DNA from: Thermoanaerobaculia bacterium
Lineage (GTDB): Bacteria; Acidobacteriota; Thermoanaerobaculia; Gp7-AA8
Direction: 5' to 3'
Assembly (NCBI GenBank): GCA_017883205.1
Contig: JADGNZ010000003.1
Coordinates: 124,001-188,000, forward strand
DNA: 64,000 nucleotides
Shown here: positions 1-8,390 of the stretch, piece after piece
Layout of the letters: each line of letters opens with the position of its first letter
How positions within the stretch are numbered: position 1 is the stretch's first letter
Notes under the pieces: generated by a model
What the model saw: only the letters and a program-made list of their open reading frames with translations
Told to the model about the DNA's origin: nothing
Database searches by the model: none
Program-made: the position numbers and the translations under genes

Positions 1-468
1 GAAATACATCTCGCCTTCGTCGTACCGAAGCCAGGTCTCGATCTTCTCCGCCTTCTCGACCGGGTTGCTGGTCGGATCGGAGAAACCGGCGAAGTCGTAG
101 ACCCGTTGAAAGTTCTTGTGCGAACCGTGCGCGCCCCGCAGCGCCTGTTCGATCGTCGGACGCAGCGTGGCCGGATGCCGGGAAAGCCGGCCCAGCTCCT
201 TCAGCACCTGAAGACGCAGCGGCCAGGCCTTCTTCTCGAGAAACGTGTCGGAGAGAAGCCCGAGGAGTGTATCGGATTGCGTGCGTTGCTCCGCCTTGCG
301 AAGCGATCTGGCGATGGCGATGAATGAGTCGACGTCGCTCGGATCTTTTTCGAGCTGCGACATCCAAAGGGATTCGAGCTCGTCGAATTTTTTCTGATCG
401 ATGGAACGCTGTGCATCTTCGCGGAACGGCAAAGTCGAAATCCCTCCGGGCGGAATAGAGCGGGCCAT
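1..468 (-). CDS. Gre-family transcription elongation factor-like protein, N-terminal part (partial)
   Basis: Only the first 156 codons lie in the window; the gene continues past base 1. The ATG is at 466-468. The readable part is helical and charged, with a tetratricopeptide-like look (DPSDVDSFIAIARSLRKAE), then GAHGSHKNFQRVYDFAG and WLRYDEGEMYF at the edge. From memory this resembles the N-terminal extension domain of long GreA/GreB-like factors in chlamydiae and spirochaetes, where a FDxG segment leads into the Gre core. Such factors rescue backtracked RNA polymerase. The catalytic coiled coil and C-terminal domain are outside the window, so the family is an inference. It is divergent from the next gene, with 30 bp between the starts. 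Confidence 0.5.
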   Translation of the reverse strand, partial: MARSIPPGGISTLPFREDAQRSIDQKKFDELESLWMSQLEKDPSDVDSFIAIARSLRKAEQRTQSDTLLGLLSDTFLEKKAWPLRLQVLKELGRLSRHPATLRPTIEQALRGAHGSHKNFQRVYDFAGFSDPTSNPVEKAEKIETWLRYDEGEMYF

Positions 469-498
469 TGTAGTGCAGCACACGCTAGAATCCCGCGC

Positions 499-2577
499 TT
501 GAGCAACACTCCTGAGTCCGGCGCAGGTACAACCGTCCGCGCGTTACGACTTGGACTGGCCACCTTCGCTATCCTCGCTCTCGAGCTGGCCATCATCCGC
601 TGGATGTCTCATCAGGTGCGGATCTTCGCGTACCTGAACAACGTGCTGCTCATGGCCAGCTTCCTCGGCATGGGCCTCGGCATCGCCATCGGCCGCCGCC
701 GGCCGCGCCTGATCGACCTGGCGCTGCCGTCTCTGGTGGTGCTTGCCGCAATCCTGACCTTCTCGTCTCAACTGCACCTGCTGCGAATCGCCTTTCCTGA
801 TCCAACGCTCTCAATCTGGGGTGCGGAGACGCTGCGCGGCAACGAGACGTTCATCACAAACCTGGCAAAGATCGTGGCGCTCTTCGCGCTGGTGGTCTGG
901 ATCTTCATCTGTGCCGGCAGCGCCGTCGGACCGCTGTTCGCCAGCCTTCGTCCATTGCAGGCCTATACCGCCGACCTGGCCGGGTCACTTCTCGGCGTGG
1001 TCGCCATGACCGCCGCAGCGGTGCTCGGAACGACACCGCCACTCTGGCTGGCGCTGGCCGTGATTCCCCTGGTCGTCTTGTCTCCGCGCATTCTCTCGAT
1101 CGTTAGCGCAGTCGCCGTGGTGGTCCTCGCGCAACTCTCGGTTCAGCATGCGTTGTTCTCGCCGTACAACCGGCTCGATATCGGCTATTCGACAGTCATT
1201 CCCGGCCACCCGCTTGCGCTTGCAGCCAACCGTGACGCCCATCAACTGATGCTCGACCTGAGCGAGTCGAATATTTCCAATCCGCGCTTCACACCAGACC
1301 AGCAGGGCTTCCTGGCGACGTACCGCTACATGTACGACCTGCCGTTCCGCGTGCCAACAGGGAGAGGCCGGGCTCTCGTGGTGGGGGCAGGAACGGGAAA
1401 CGACGTCGCGGCCGCGCTGCGAAACGGTTTCGGTCAGGTCGTCTCCGTCGACATCGATCCGACGATCATCGCGGTCGGCAGACGCTTACATCCCGAGCAC
1501 CCTTACAGCAATGCTCGTGCGGTGCCGGTCGTCAACGATGCCCGCGCCTACTTCGAGCAACATCCTGACGAACGTTTCGACATCGTCTGTTTCGGCCTGC
1601 TGGATTCGCACGCCATGTTTTCTTCGATGTCGTCGTTGCGCCTCGACAACTACGTTTACACCGTTGCGTCGCTGCGCTCGGCCTGGAGGCACGTAGCTCC
1701 CGGCGGAGCGTTGAGCGTCTCATTCTCCGTTTACGCAGGAGACTGGATCGCAGACCGGATCTTTGCGGTGATCACGGAGGCCACCGGCCAGCGTCCCCGC
1801 GTCTTCGCGTTTCCCATCGCCACGGCGAAGACGTTCATCATCACAAAGGGACCTTCGCGGATGCCGAACCGCCCCCTGGTTTTCGAGGTATCGCAGGTCA
1901 CCGACCTCGTAGCCACGCGCGTGACCACCGACGACTGGCCCTTTCTCTATCTGAGACCGGACAGCTTCCCCACTGGCTACGTGACGATGCTGGCGTGCAT
2001 TCTTGTCCTCGCCGCCGCGGGCGCGCGCGTGGCCTTTGGCAAGCGGATCTTCAGCAGCGGCTTCGATCCGGTGTTGTTTCTGATGGGAGCGGCGTTTCTG
2101 CTGATCGAAACGCGCGGCGTGACCGATCTTTCGCTCCTTTTCGGCTCGACGTGGATCGTCAACAGCTCCGTATTCGCAGGCGTGCTGGTGATGGCGTTAG
2201 GGGCGAATCTGGCGGTCGTGCGTTTCCGCCCGCTCAATCTGACTCCCTGGTTCGTGGCGTTGTTCGCCGCGCTCCTGGTCAGCTATCTCATCCGGCCGTC
2301 GCAGCTTCTGACGCTTTCTCTGCTGACGCGCGGGATCGCCGGCGGACTGCTGAACGCGCTGCCGGTCGCGTTCGCCGGCGTGATCTTCTCCACGCTCCTG
2401 GCACGCTCCGAAGATGCGACGTCGTCGCTCGGCTCAAACCTCATCGGAGCGATGGCGGGCGGATGCCTCGAGTACACATCGATCGTCACAGGACTGCGTT
2501 TTCTGACCGCGATTGCAATGGCGCTTTACGGCGCGGCATTCGTTCTCGTGGCACGGAGAAGGAGAGTCGATTCCTGA
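499..2577 (+). CDS. Multi-pass membrane protein with spermidine-synthase-like domain
   Basis: A 692-aa protein with a TTG start; the next in-frame ATG would cut into the first membrane helix. Residues about 15-225 form several hydrophobic helices. A Rossmann methyltransferase/spermidine-synthase-like domain follows at about 285-440, with the nucleotide loop VVGAGTGNDVAAAL, the acidic VDIDP strand end and NDARAYFE. About seven more membrane helices lie at 490-690. The family (spermine/spermidine synthase domain fused to membrane segments) is widespread and poorly characterised; the substrate cannot be read from sequence. It stands alone and is followed by an inverted GATCAGAGAT-type repeat. 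Confidence 0.8.
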   Translation: MSNTPESGAGTTVRALRLGLATFAILALELAIIRWMSHQVRIFAYLNNVLLMASFLGMGLGIAIGRRRPRLIDLALPSLVVLAAILTFSSQLHLLRIAFPDPTLSIWGAETLRGNETFITNLAKIVALFALVVWIFICAGSAVGPLFASLRPLQAYTADLAGSLLGVVAMTAAAVLGTTPPLWLALAVIPLVVLSPRILSIVSAVAVVVLAQLSVQHALFSPYNRLDIGYSTVIPGHPLALAANRDAHQLMLDLSESNISNPRFTPDQQGFLATYRYMYDLPFRVPTGRGRALVVGAGTGNDVAAALRNGFGQVVSVDIDPTIIAVGRRLHPEHPYSNARAVPVVNDARAYFEQHPDERFDIVCFGLLDSHAMFSSMSSLRLDNYVYTVASLRSAWRHVAPGGALSVSFSVYAGDWIADRIFAVITEATGQRPRVFAFPIATAKTFIITKGPSRMPNRPLVFEVSQVTDLVATRVTTDDWPFLYLRPDSFPTGYVTMLACILVLAAAGARVAFGKRIFSSGFDPVLFLMGAAFLLIETRGVTDLSLLFGSTWIVNSSVFAGVLVMALGANLAVVRFRPLNLTPWFVALFAALLVSYLIRPSQLLTLSLLTRGIAGGLLNALPVAFAGVIFSTLLARSEDATSSLGSNLIGAMAGGCLEYTSIVTGLRFLTAIAMALYGAAFVLVARRRRVDS

Positions 2578-2587
2578 TCGGGAGGTC

Positions 2588-2638
2588 GGGGGATCTGAGA
2601 TCAGAGATATTAGAGTCTCTGATCTCTAATCTCTGATC
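2588..2638. repeat. Inverted intergenic repeat, GAGATCAG type (copy 1)
   Basis: The stretch GATCTGAGATCAGAGAT is followed by its near reverse complement CTCTAATCTCTGATCC, giving a long imperfect hairpin just after the membrane protein gene. Similar modules occur near 10565, 24740 and 47960. No T-run follows, so it is not a classical terminator. Confidence 0.6.
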
Positions 2639-2663
2639 CACAAATCAAAGACGCCATCCCCGC

Positions 2664-2822
2664 TTATCGGCGCAGCTTGACGAGCGCCTTGAAGACGTCG
2701 AACGGCAACTCCTCGGAGTGAACGATGTGGCGAAGGTGGTGCAGCGTCGTCCGGCGTTGTTTCACGTCGTCGAGCGAGATGTTGTGCTTACGAAGAAGGT
2801 CGTGTGCTTTCTGGTCAGACAT
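2664..2822 (-). CDS. Small basic hypothetical protein (52 aa)
   Basis: A 52-aa frame starts with ATG at 2820-2822 and ends with TAA at 2664-2666. The protein starts MSDQKAHDLLRKHN and ends FKALVKLRR; it is rich in Lys, Arg and His and predicted helical, with GC-rich third positions like its neighbours. I do not recognise the family. It sits downstream of the quinone oxidoreductase on the same strand, 111 bp away. The even codon use and good start make it likely to be real, but the function is unknown. Confidence 0.55.
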   Translation of the reverse strand: MSDQKAHDLLRKHNISLDDVKQRRTTLHHLRHIVHSEELPFDVFKALVKLRR

Positions 2823-2933
2823 AGCTCTCCCCACAAAATGGTTGATTCGGAGCTCAGTCGAACAGGTCCGGTCCGAACGCTATTTCACTCGAAATCGACG
2901 CTTGAGACTCCGAGACCGCGACAGACCGCAGCC

Positions 2934-3905
2934 TCACACCTTCAGCACGATCTTCCCGAAGTGATCTTCCTTCAACGCGCGGTGCGCCGCAGCCGCCTCG
3001 GCGATCGGAAAGGCGCGATCGATCACCGGCCGGATCCGGCCCGCACGCAGGTCGTCTCCGAAACGCGCGACAAACGACGCCACGATCGCCGCTTTCTCCT
3101 CATTCGGCCGGGCGCGCAATGTCGATCCGATGATCTGCTGGCGTTTGCTGAGGAGCGATCCAACATTCAGGTCGATGTTGCCCGGACCGCCCATCGATCC
3201 GATGACGACGACGCGCCCACCGAGTGCGAGACATTCGAGATCGCGAGCGAGGTAGCGCGCGCCGATGTGATCGAGAATGACGTTCGCACCGCGCGCCCGC
3301 TCGACGAAGTCCTCCTCGTTGTAGTTGATGGCTTCGTCAGCCCCGTGCGCAAGACAGCGCTCGCACTTTTCGCGTGAGCCAGCGGTCACGATCACGCGTA
3401 TCCCCGCAAGTTTTGCAAGCGCCGTCGCGGCTGTGCCGACGCCGCTGCCGCCGCCGTGAACGAGGAGCGTCTCGCCTGCACGGGCGCGCGCGAGCTCGAA
3501 AACGTTTAGATAGGCGGTGAGGAAAACTTCCGGGATGGCGCCCGCTTCGTCGTCGGTCAAGAGACCCGGTACATGCATCGCCGATCCGTGATGCACGACC
3601 GCCTCCTCGGCGTACCCGCCGCCTGCCAGGAGTGCCATTGCGCATTCGCCGATCGACCAGCCTGGGACGTTCGAACCGATTTCAATCACCTCGCCCGCGC
3701 ATTCCAGGCCGAGGATGGGTGAGGCGCCGGGGGGAGGCGGATAGTGACCTTGGCGCTGCAGCAGATCGGCGCGATTCAGTCCGGCGGCGCGCACACGAAT
3801 GCGCAGTTCGTCCGCGCTGAGGGTTGGCGGATCAACCTCACTGAGATGAAGGACGGATTCATCGCCGAAGTGATCGAAAACGATTGCGCGCATTTCTTCC
3901 TCCAC
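2934..3905 (-). CDS. NAD(P)H:quinone oxidoreductase (zinc-free MDR family, PIG3-like)
   Basis: A 323-aa medium-chain dehydrogenase/reductase. An N-terminal GroES-like domain contains GLNRADLLQRQGHYPPPPG (residues about 42-60), typical of TP53I3/PIG3-type quinone reductases. The nucleotide-binding loop is LLVHGGGSGVGTAATALAKL (about 143-162). No structural or catalytic zinc cysteines are present, as expected for quinone oxidoreductases. It should be a cytosolic NADPH-dependent one-electron quinone reductase. ATG codons at residues 1 and 5 are both possible; the second matches the family start (MRAIVF). The gene upstream ends only 12 bp before it on the same strand. Confidence 0.85.
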   Translation of the reverse strand: MEEEMRAIVFDHFGDESVLHLSEVDPPTLSADELRIRVRAAGLNRADLLQRQGHYPPPPGASPILGLECAGEVIEIGSNVPGWSIGECAMALLAGGGYAEEAVVHHGSAMHVPGLLTDDEAGAIPEVFLTAYLNVFELARARAGETLLVHGGGSGVGTAATALAKLAGIRVIVTAGSREKCERCLAHGADEAINYNEEDFVERARGANVILDHIGARYLARDLECLALGGRVVVIGSMGGPGNIDLNVGSLLSKRQQIIGSTLRARPNEEKAAIVASFVARFGDDLRAGRIRPVIDRAFPIAEAAAAHRALKEDHFGKIVLKV

Positions 3906-3917
3906 GTCACAACGACA

Positions 3918-4394
3918 CTACGGGCTTGCAGCGGCTGGTCCATGACGTCTTTTCGCGCGACGATCGAAAACGACGAGAGCTCCTTCGAAGAGTGACAGCG
4001 CGAAGTAGCCGGCCAGTGAAGATGTAGCAAGCTCGTATCCTGCCGCCGGCTTGATTCCTCCGAGCGTAAAGAGCATCGCCACAAAAACCTCGAGCGTGAG
4101 CACCACCCACGCAACGACGGCAAGAACACATTCGACGATGAACGGCCAGATTGACGCGCGCACTCTTGCGCTCAACACGCGGGCCAGAAGAAAAGCAATC
4201 GGCCAGACGAAGCACAAGATCGTTCCGATGTTGTCGACGGACAGCTCGACGCGGTGCTCTTGAACCGATCGTCGCACCGCGCACGTCGTCATCGGCAGGG
4301 TCAGCGCGATCAGAAGAGCGATCGCAACGAGCGTTTTGCCAATGATGAAGAACACTGTCAAACGAGAGCTGTCGAGCGATCTTTGCATCTGCAC
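3918..4394 (-). CDS. Hypothetical integral membrane protein
   Basis: A 158-aa protein with about four hydrophobic segments (near residues 13-36, 57-76, 84-115 and 122-146) and a basic C-terminus (DRRAKRRHG), suggesting the C-terminus faces the cytoplasm. I recognise no domain. It lies 12 bp upstream of the quinone reductase on the same strand and is probably co-transcribed with it. It is divergent from the ABC transporter, with a 56-bp shared upstream region. Confidence 0.6.
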   Translation of the reverse strand: MQMQRSLDSSRLTVFFIIGKTLVAIALLIALTLPMTTCAVRRSVQEHRVELSVDNIGTILCFVWPIAFLLARVLSARVRASIWPFIVECVLAVVAWVVLTLEVFVAMLFTLGGIKPAAGYELATSSLAGYFALSLFEGALVVFDRRAKRRHGPAAASP

Positions 4395-4450
4395 ACCGCC
4401 ATTCTCTCCCGCGGCGGCTCGTCAAATCTTGTTGTATCGTTTCTCTCCGA

Positions 4451-5371
4451 ATGCCCGACGTCATCGCCTGCCGCAATCTGCGTAAGTACTACGCTGACGT
4501 CAAAGCGGTCGACGGTCTCGACCTCTCTGTCGCCAGCGGCGAATGCTTCGGCCTTCTCGGCCCGAACGGAGCGGGGAAGACGACGACGATCGAGATTCTC
4601 GAAGGCCTTACCGAGTCCGACTCCGGCGAGGTCGAGATCCTCGGGCTGACCTGGCGCAAGAACGAGCGCGAGCTGCGCGAGCGCATCGGTATCTCGCTGC
4701 AGGAAACGCAGCTCACCGAGAAGCTGACCGTGTTCGAGACGTTACGGCTCTTTCGATCCTTTTACCGCGTCGGAGCAGACCCCGAGGATTTGTTGCGCGA
4801 TCTCTCGCTCGATGAGAAACACGACGCGCGTGTCGGCAAGCTCTCCGGCGGTCAGAGGCAGCGTCTCGCGGTGGCCTGTGCGCTGGTCGGCAATCCCGAT
4901 GTTCTCTTTCTCGACGAGCCGACTACCGGTCTCGACCCGCAGAGCCGTCTGCAGTTGTGGGACATCGTGCAACGCTTCCGGCAGAAAGGCGGAACGGTTC
5001 TCCTGACGACGCACTACATGGAAGAGGCGCAACGTCTTTGCGACCGCGTCGCCATCGTCGATCACGGCCACCTGATCGCACTCGGCACGCCGGCCGAGCT
5101 GATCGCGAAGCTCCAGGCGCGCAACGTGATCGAGTTCACGAGCGAGCCGCGGCTCGAGCAGGCAGTCGTCGAGGCCATCGACGGCTGTGCCGGCGTTACG
5201 GCGCATCGCGAGGGCTGGCTACTGCGCGTTCATTCGCTTGCCGAGGCCGTGCCGCTGTTGATCAACACGGTCGAGAAACAGGGTGCGAAACTCGTGACAC
5301 TGTCGACGCATGAAGCGACGCTGGAAGATCTCTTTGTCTCGCTGACCGGAAGGGAGCTGCGCGATGCCTGA
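4451..5371 (+). CDS. ABC transporter ATP-binding protein (ABC-2 exporter type)
   Basis: A 306-aa nucleotide-binding subunit. Walker A is GPNGAGKTT (residues about 37-45), the signature is LSGGQRQRLAVA (about 129-140) and Walker B is VLFLDEPTTGLDP (about 150-162), followed by the switch His in LLTTHYMEEAQ. The C-terminal 80 residues form the accessory domain typical of DrrA/CcmA-like ATPases. The permease starts 8 bp before this gene's stop, so the two are translationally coupled. Such pairs export drugs, lipids or polysaccharides; the substrate here is unknown. Confidence 0.9.
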   Translation: MPDVIACRNLRKYYADVKAVDGLDLSVASGECFGLLGPNGAGKTTTIEILEGLTESDSGEVEILGLTWRKNERELRERIGISLQETQLTEKLTVFETLRLFRSFYRVGADPEDLLRDLSLDEKHDARVGKLSGGQRQRLAVACALVGNPDVLFLDEPTTGLDPQSRLQLWDIVQRFRQKGGTVLLTTHYMEEAQRLCDRVAIVDHGHLIALGTPAELIAKLQARNVIEFTSEPRLEQAVVEAIDGCAGVTAHREGWLLRVHSLAEAVPLLINTVEKQGAKLVTLSTHEATLEDLFVSLTGRELRDA

Positions 5372-6410
5372 GAAAACGCGCATCCGGCCGCCGATCGTCG
5401 AACTGGCACTGGCGCGCACCAAAGAGTTTCTGCGCGAGAAAGAGGCGATGTTCTGGGTCTTCGGTTTTCCGCTGATCCTGGCCCTCGCCCTCGGATTCGC
5501 TTTTCGCGAGAAACCGCCCGATCGCATCCCAGTCGGAGTCGTAGCGGGACCGAACGCACCGCAACGACTGGCAGCGTTGCAGAAGTCGAAAACGCTGCTG
5601 CCGCGCCTCATGAATGAGCAAGAGGCGCGGGATGCGCTGCGACGCGGGAAGGTCTCGCTCCTGATCGAAGGTTCCGACACTGTGGTCTATCGCTTCGACG
5701 CCACGCGTCCCGATGCTCTGAGCGCGCGTAACGAAGCGGATGATGTGCTTCAGGCTGCTGCCGGACGTCGCAACGTTCTGGCGCCACGCGAGGAGCGCGT
5801 CCACGAGCAGGGCGCCCGCTACATCGACTTTCTGATCCCCGGTCTCATCGGCATGAACCTCATGGGCACCGGGATGTGGAGCATGGGCTTCACGATTGCG
5901 AACGCGCGCATGAAGAAGCTGCTCAAGCGCCTCGTGGCCACCCCGATGCGAAAGACCGACTATCTGATCTCGATGTTCTTGTCGCGTTCCATCTGGCTTC
6001 TCATCGAGGTTTCGGTGCTGGTCGCTTTCGGCTGGATCGTCTTTGGCGTTCGGGTCAACGGCTCGATCCTCGTGCTGGCAATCCTCAGCATCGTTGGCGG
6101 CTACGCGTTTTCGGGCATCGGGCTGTTGACGGCATCGCGAGCGCAGACGATTGAAGCGGTGAGCGGCCTGATGAACCTGATCATGATGCCGATGTGGCTC
6201 TGCTCCGGCGTCTTCTTCTCGTACGAACGATTCCCCGATTCGGTCAAGCCATTCATTCGCGTCCTGCCGCTGACACTGTTGAACGATGCGCTGCGTGCGG
6301 TCGTCAACGATGCCGCGGGCCTGCCCCAAATTTCGCTCCAACTCGGATTGCTGGCCGTGTGGGGCATCGTCACCTTCATGATCGGGTTGAAGATCTTTCG
6401 ATGGCAATGA
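5364..6410 (+). CDS. ABC-2 type transporter permease
   Basis: A 348-aa permease with one N-terminal membrane helix (about residues 28-48), an extracytoplasmic domain up to about residue 150, then five or six helices with a GMNLMGTGMWSMGF segment and SGVFFSYERFPD near the C-terminus. This is the standard ABC-2 layout. The start overlaps the ATPase gene by 8 bp. Its TGA overlaps an ATG of the following lipoprotein gene (ATGA), so all three probably form one operon. Confidence 0.88.
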   Translation: MPEKTRIRPPIVELALARTKEFLREKEAMFWVFGFPLILALALGFAFREKPPDRIPVGVVAGPNAPQRLAALQKSKTLLPRLMNEQEARDALRRGKVSLLIEGSDTVVYRFDATRPDALSARNEADDVLQAAAGRRNVLAPREERVHEQGARYIDFLIPGLIGMNLMGTGMWSMGFTIANARMKKLLKRLVATPMRKTDYLISMFLSRSIWLLIEVSVLVAFGWIVFGVRVNGSILVLAILSIVGGYAFSGIGLLTASRAQTIEAVSGLMNLIMMPMWLCSGVFFSYERFPDSVKPFIRVLPLTLLNDALRAVVNDAAGLPQISLQLGLLAVWGIVTFMIGLKIFRWQ

Positions 6411-6835
6411 AACGACTCTCTACGATCGCCCTGCTGCTTCTGACCGCGTGCGCCACCTCGTCGTCAAACGAGCCGAACGCCGATGTTCTGTTGAAGGCCG
6501 ACCGCGAATTCGCCAAACAGTCGGCGGCCCGAGGCCATCTCGCCTGGTACGAGTTCATGGCGCCGGGTGCCTCCAAGCCGGCCAATGGTGGCCGCGTGCT
6601 GACCGGGCCTCAGGAAATCTCCGACAACATGCTCGCCGCATTCGGAAGCGGCTTCACTCTGTCGTGGGAGCCGGCCCGAGCGCAAATCTCCCGCGGTGGA
6701 AAGCTCGGCTACACGTGGGGCCGCTACCACTCGGTCTTCAAGGGCAAAGCGCGCGAAGGTACATACATGACCGTGTGGGAAAAACAGCCGGACGGTTCTT
6801 GGAAGGTGCTGTTCGATACGGGAGATCCTGATTAG
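6401..6835 (+). CDS. Lipoprotein with SnoaL/DUF4440-like domain
   Basis: The start is ATG 6401 or ATG 6407; the second overlaps the permease stop as ATGA and gives MKRLSTIALLLLTACATSS, a lipoprotein signal with lipobox LTAC. The mature 120 residues contain LKADREFAKQSAARG, a GPQEI segment and YMTVWEKQPDGSWKVLFDTG, the usual signature of the DUF4440/SnoaL-like NTF2-fold family. These are often small extracytoplasmic ligand-binding proteins of unknown role. Coupling to the ABC exporter suggests they are expressed together. Confidence 0.8.
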   Translation: MAMKRLSTIALLLLTACATSSSNEPNADVLLKADREFAKQSAARGHLAWYEFMAPGASKPANGGRVLTGPQEISDNMLAAFGSGFTLSWEPARAQISRGGKLGYTWGRYHSVFKGKAREGTYMTVWEKQPDGSWKVLFDTGDPD

Positions 6836-6929
6836 GGAGTGGGGAGTAGGGTGTGGAGGGTGGGAGCGAAACGAAAACGACCGCGGTTTATCGCTCCCAC
6901 ACCCCACCCCCAACTCCCCACTCCCTCCT
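6835..6929. repeat. Inverted intergenic repeat, GGGGAGTGG type (copy 1)
   Basis: A purine-rich arm (GGGAGTGGGGAGTAGGGTG) is followed about 40 bp later by a pyrimidine-rich arm (CCCCAACTCCCCACTCCC), able to fold into a long hairpin between two co-directional genes. Related modules lie near 23620-23790 and 45370-45485. Confidence 0.6.
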
Positions 6930-6937
6930 CAAACAAC

Positions 6938-7684
6938 ATGAAAGTCGCCACTTGGAACGTGAACGGAATCCGCGCCCGCCATACGCAACTGCTCGAGTGG
7001 GTTGAAAGCGCCCAGCCTGATGTGATCTGCCTTCAGGAGCTCAAGGCCTCGCCTGCGCAGATCCCCGAGTCGATCTGCAATCTCGACGGCTACTGGTGCT
7101 ACTGGCATGGCGCGGTTGCGTACTCCGGCGTCGCTTTGCACCTGCGGCGCGAGACGTTCCCCGACGAGCCAAAGTTCTCGCATCCGCACTTTGATCTCGA
7201 GACTCGCATCGTCGAGGCGCGCGCCGGCGACACGGTCTTCGCATCTGTTTACGTCCCGAACGGCGGCAAGGACTACGTCGCCAAGGTCGATTTCATGAAG
7301 GCCCTCATCGGCTATGCCCGCGCGCAAAAAGAACAAGGACTGAAGCTCGTCATCAGCGGCGATTACAACATCGCCCGCACCGACATGGACGTCCATCCCA
7401 AAGAGCGCAAACCGAACACTATCGGCCAGCGTCCCGAGGAGCGGGAGCTGCTCGAAGCGATGCTCGGCGAAGGCCTCGTCGACGTCGGAAGGAAGCTGTA
7501 TCCCGACGACGAAGAGTACTTTAGTTGGTGGGCACCCTGGCGCAATCTCCGTCAGCGCAACATTGGCTGGCGCCTCGATTACGTGCTGGCCAGTGAAGCG
7601 CTGGCCGAGCGTGCTGTGTCGTGCCCGTCGTACCGCGAGATCGGCACAAGCGATCACGCGCCGGTCGTGGCGACATTCGAGTAG
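6938..7684 (+). CDS. xth: Exodeoxyribonuclease III
   Basis: A 248-aa exonuclease III/AP endonuclease of the EEP superfamily. The start is ATG 6938 (MKVATWNVNGIRARH), which matches the family; an upstream in-frame ATG would add repeat-derived residues. Motifs are the QELK metal-binding Glu (about residue 34), ISGDYNIARTDMDVH (about 143-157), a WWAPWRNLRQRNIGWRLDYV block, and the terminal TSDHAPV with the catalytic Asp-His. It removes 3' blocks and cuts at abasic sites in base-excision repair. A second AP endonuclease (Nfo) is at 25860. Confidence 0.92.
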   Translation: MKVATWNVNGIRARHTQLLEWVESAQPDVICLQELKASPAQIPESICNLDGYWCYWHGAVAYSGVALHLRRETFPDEPKFSHPHFDLETRIVEARAGDTVFASVYVPNGGKDYVAKVDFMKALIGYARAQKEQGLKLVISGDYNIARTDMDVHPKERKPNTIGQRPEERELLEAMLGEGLVDVGRKLYPDDEEYFSWWAPWRNLRQRNIGWRLDYVLASEALAERAVSCPSYREIGTSDHAPVVATFE

Positions 7685-7700
7685 TTGTCGTCAAAAAAAA

Positions 7701-7720
7701 GGCGGACTCGAAAGTCCGCC
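7701..7720 (-). terminator. Rho-independent terminator of the OmpA-like gene
   Basis: A perfect 8-bp stem GGCGGACT/AGTCCGCC with loop CGAA. On the minus strand it is followed by eight T residues (the A-run at 7693-7700), placing it 25 bp after the OmpA-like gene. It separates two convergent genes and has only a weak T-stretch on the plus side. Confidence 0.85.
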
Positions 7721-7745
7721 TTGAGTTTCGCCTGCGAAATAGAAA

Positions 7746-8390
7746 TTACTCGAGCACGACGATGACGACGCGGCGGTTTTCGGCGCGGCCCTTCTTCGTC
7801 TTGTTCGATGACACTGGCAGCGAGTCGCCGTAGGAGATCGTCGACATGCGGTTCAGTGGCAACTGCTGCGACCGAGAAAGGTAGCGGCGCACTTCGTCGG
7901 CGCGGCGTTCGCCCAGCTCGTCGTTGAGCTTGCGTCGGCCGGTGTCGTCCGTGTGGCCCTGGATCTCGATGTAGTACTGCTCGCCGAGCGCCTTCACCTT
8001 ACCGGCGAAGTCATCGAGCGCTGCCTGGGCGTCCTTGTTCAGCTCATACGATCCGAGCTTGAACTTGATGCGGTCTTCCTTGAACGTCTGCTGGAAGATG
8101 ACCTTGCCCTTTGCCAGCACGCCGGCGTCCTGCGCGCGTTTGAGCGCGTCCTTCGCTTCCTGGCTCAACTCAGCGATGGCAGCATCGTTCTGCGTGAGGT
8201 GGGCGTCGGTAGCTTTCTGTTTGGTCTGAAGGTCCTCGACCTGACCTTCGACCGATTCGATTTTCTTGCCCGTCTGCGCCTGCGCCTCGGCGATCTTCTG
8301 ATCGACCGTTTTTGTGGTGGCGCATGCACCGAGCATGACGGCAAGCGCCGTCGTGGTGACAATGCGGAGTCCAATCTTCTGGTTCATCAA
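7746..8390 (-). CDS. OmpA-family peptidoglycan-associated lipoprotein
   Basis: A 214-aa protein. It has a signal peptide with lipobox (VMLGACATT), a coiled-coil stretch (about residues 30-95) and a C-terminal OmpA domain (about 100-214) with IEIQGHTDDTGRRKLNDELG and ERRADEVRRYL, which bind diaminopimelate of peptidoglycan. It should anchor the outer membrane to the wall. ATG at residue 1 or 2 is possible. The start overlaps the stop of the upstream VWFA gene (ATGA), so the two are coupled. It differs from true Pal in having a longer helical spacer. Confidence 0.88.
   Translation of the reverse strand: MMNQKIGLRIVTTTALAVMLGACATTKTVDQKIAEAQAQTGKKIESVEGQVEDLQTKQKATDAHLTQNDAAIAELSQEAKDALKRAQDAGVLAKGKVIFQQTFKEDRIKFKLGSYELNKDAQAALDDFAGKVKALGEQYYIEIQGHTDDTGRRKLNDELGERRADEVRRYLSRSQQLPLNRMSTISYGDSLPVSSNKTKKGRAENRRVVIVVLE

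Noticed and set aside
201-596. A 131-aa minus-strand frame at the left edge
   Set aside because: Ser/Arg-rich shadow in another frame of the Gre-like gene and of the membrane protein start.
2718-3377. A 219-aa plus-strand frame opposite the quinone oxidoreductase
   Set aside because: Antisense to a clear enzyme gene and to the 52-aa gene, no domain.
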